Below, one piece after another: positions 63,370 to 64,000 of a stretch of DNA of 64,000 bases (positions are counted from its first letter, which is position 1; every line of letters begins with the position of its first letter). The notes below the pieces were generated by a model. That model was given only the letters and a program-made list of their open reading frames with translations. It searched no databases and was not told the origin of the DNA. Made by a program: the position numbers and the translations under genes. Source of the DNA: Bacteroidales bacterium (GTDB lineage Bacteria; Bacteroidota; Bacteroidia; Bacteroidales; VadinHA17); assembly GCA_016709865.1 (NCBI GenBank), contig JADJLX010000005.1:310001-374000 (forward strand), written 5' to 3'.

Positions 63370-64000
63370 ATGAATAGAATATTATATTTTTTCTGTCTGT
63401 CGGCAGTTGTGTCTGTTACGGCTTCATTTTCAGTCTATTCACAAAAACTTACTGGTTTAGATATTAACTCCAGGCCAGGCTTGGGTGTAAAAAGAATACT
63501 CCTTACAGACAGCCTGGGTGTTGATCTGTCAGGTATAAAACCTTTATATAGTTTTATATTGAACAAAACTCATCACAATTCAAATGAATTAGGCTCTGTT
63601 ATAAATGGTGAAAAATGCATACAAATATTTGAAAATAAGGTACGTGTAACATCAGGAGCATGGTTGGTATTGGGAACCGGACTTCAGAGTGAGGTATTAT
63701 TTGAAAACATAAGTAGCGATACAGTTTTTGTGAGCAATATAGTGCCCTTCGGTGAGGAAAATAATTCTGCCTTTATAACCGGAAGTGGCCCGTGGGATCT
63801 TGCACGAGCCTGGCTTTTCCGCCCTGAATATAATCCTGTAAGGGTTATTCTTCCTGATAATGCCTGGGAGTTGGGTTACTCATCATTCCAGATTGGAAAC
63901 GGAATATCTGTATGTGCCCTTGCACGGCGAACTAAAATTGAAGGGGGACAGAGACAACGATACGAAACAATTCTGCCGCCTAAGGCAAAAGTAACTTATA
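63370..64000 (+). CDS. secreted protein, partial (continues past the window)
   Basis: At least 210 codons open to the window edge. Signal peptide MNRILYFFCLSAVVSVTASF, cleavage near VYSQ. The mature part (LTGLDINSRPGLGVKRILLT, LGTGLQSEVLFENISSDTV) looks like an N-terminal beta-sandwich of a large secreted protein. A glycosidase of the GH31/GH36 type is possible but no catalytic motif is within the window. Confidence 0.75.
   Translation, partial: MNRILYFFCLSAVVSVTASFSVYSQKLTGLDINSRPGLGVKRILLTDSLGVDLSGIKPLYSFILNKTHHNSNELGSVINGEKCIQIFENKVRVTSGAWLVLGTGLQSEVLFENISSDTVFVSNIVPFGEENNSAFITGSGPWDLARAWLFRPEYNPVRVILPDNAWELGYSSFQIGNGISVCALARRTKIEGGQRQRYETILPPKAKVTY

Overview
The window looks like chromosome from an environmental or uncultured Bacteroidota (Bacteroidales-like) bacterium. 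The basis is the gene content: SusC-free but typical GH3-beta-lactamase fusion, carboxynorspermidine pathway, AddAB-like nuclease, FKBP lipoproteins, DUF721 protein next to recF, and S74 'tail-fibre' surface proteins with the Bacteroidota-type N-terminus. Promoters fit the Bacteroidota pattern (-33 TTTG, about 19-21 nt, -7 TAnnTTTG), and most genes lack a Shine-Dalgarno. No phage, plasmid or IS genes were seen.

Layout. 0-3.1 kb: thrS-infC-rpmI-rplT translation operon (minus strand), with infC starting on a non-canonical ATA and thrS carrying a 1-nt homopolymer frameshift. 3.3-10 kb: a PKD lipoprotein, a GDSL-GDPD two-domain lipoprotein, an NSS transporter and the lysC-lysA operon behind a structured leader that ends in a terminator. 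10.2-10.6 kb: two tRNA-Leu genes. 10.7-18.5 kb: a peptidoglycan-sugar group (GH3-serine hydrolase fusion, amino-acid symporter, HGSNAT/NagX-like membrane acyltransferase, AmgK-like kinase, MurU-like nucleotidyltransferase). 18.6-20 kb: trkH, frameshifted. 20.2-22.7 kb: carboxynorspermidine dehydrogenase and decarboxylase (spermidine synthesis).

23.7-41.6 kb is the accessory region. Four paralogous secreted proteins share an N-terminal domain and KGGFAIGGF repeats, carry either YadA-like or IGYQAG-type head repeats, and end in coiled coils; three have an S74 intramolecular-chaperone domain. Between them lie an S8 protease, a 140-aa orphan and an M64-type metallopeptidase with a C-terminal membrane anchor, all without recognisable signal peptides, followed by a DMT transporter and an M1 aminopeptidase.

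41.7-64 kb is mainly housekeeping: mnmA, an AddA-like helicase-nuclease and its AddB-like partner separated by a radical SAM gene and a secreted six-hairpin-like protein, a beta-helix/K+-channel fusion, ribH, a TPR protein, recF-DUF721, an uncharacterised transglutaminase-like protein, ndk, nrnA, two FKBP lipoproteins, a tetrapyrrole-type methylase, an MBL hydrolase and a truncated secreted protein at the edge.

The most unusual feature is the repeat landscape. Degenerate tandem repeats with different unit sequences but almost always a 7-nt period occur between genes and also inside genes, where they encode the signal-peptide cores of all four surface proteins. Palindromic elements occupy every convergent gene junction longer than about 50 bp; one palindrome lies in frame inside mnmA, and two junctions hold the same nested palindrome design with different arm sequences. 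All statements come from reading the sequence; no database search or folding program was run.
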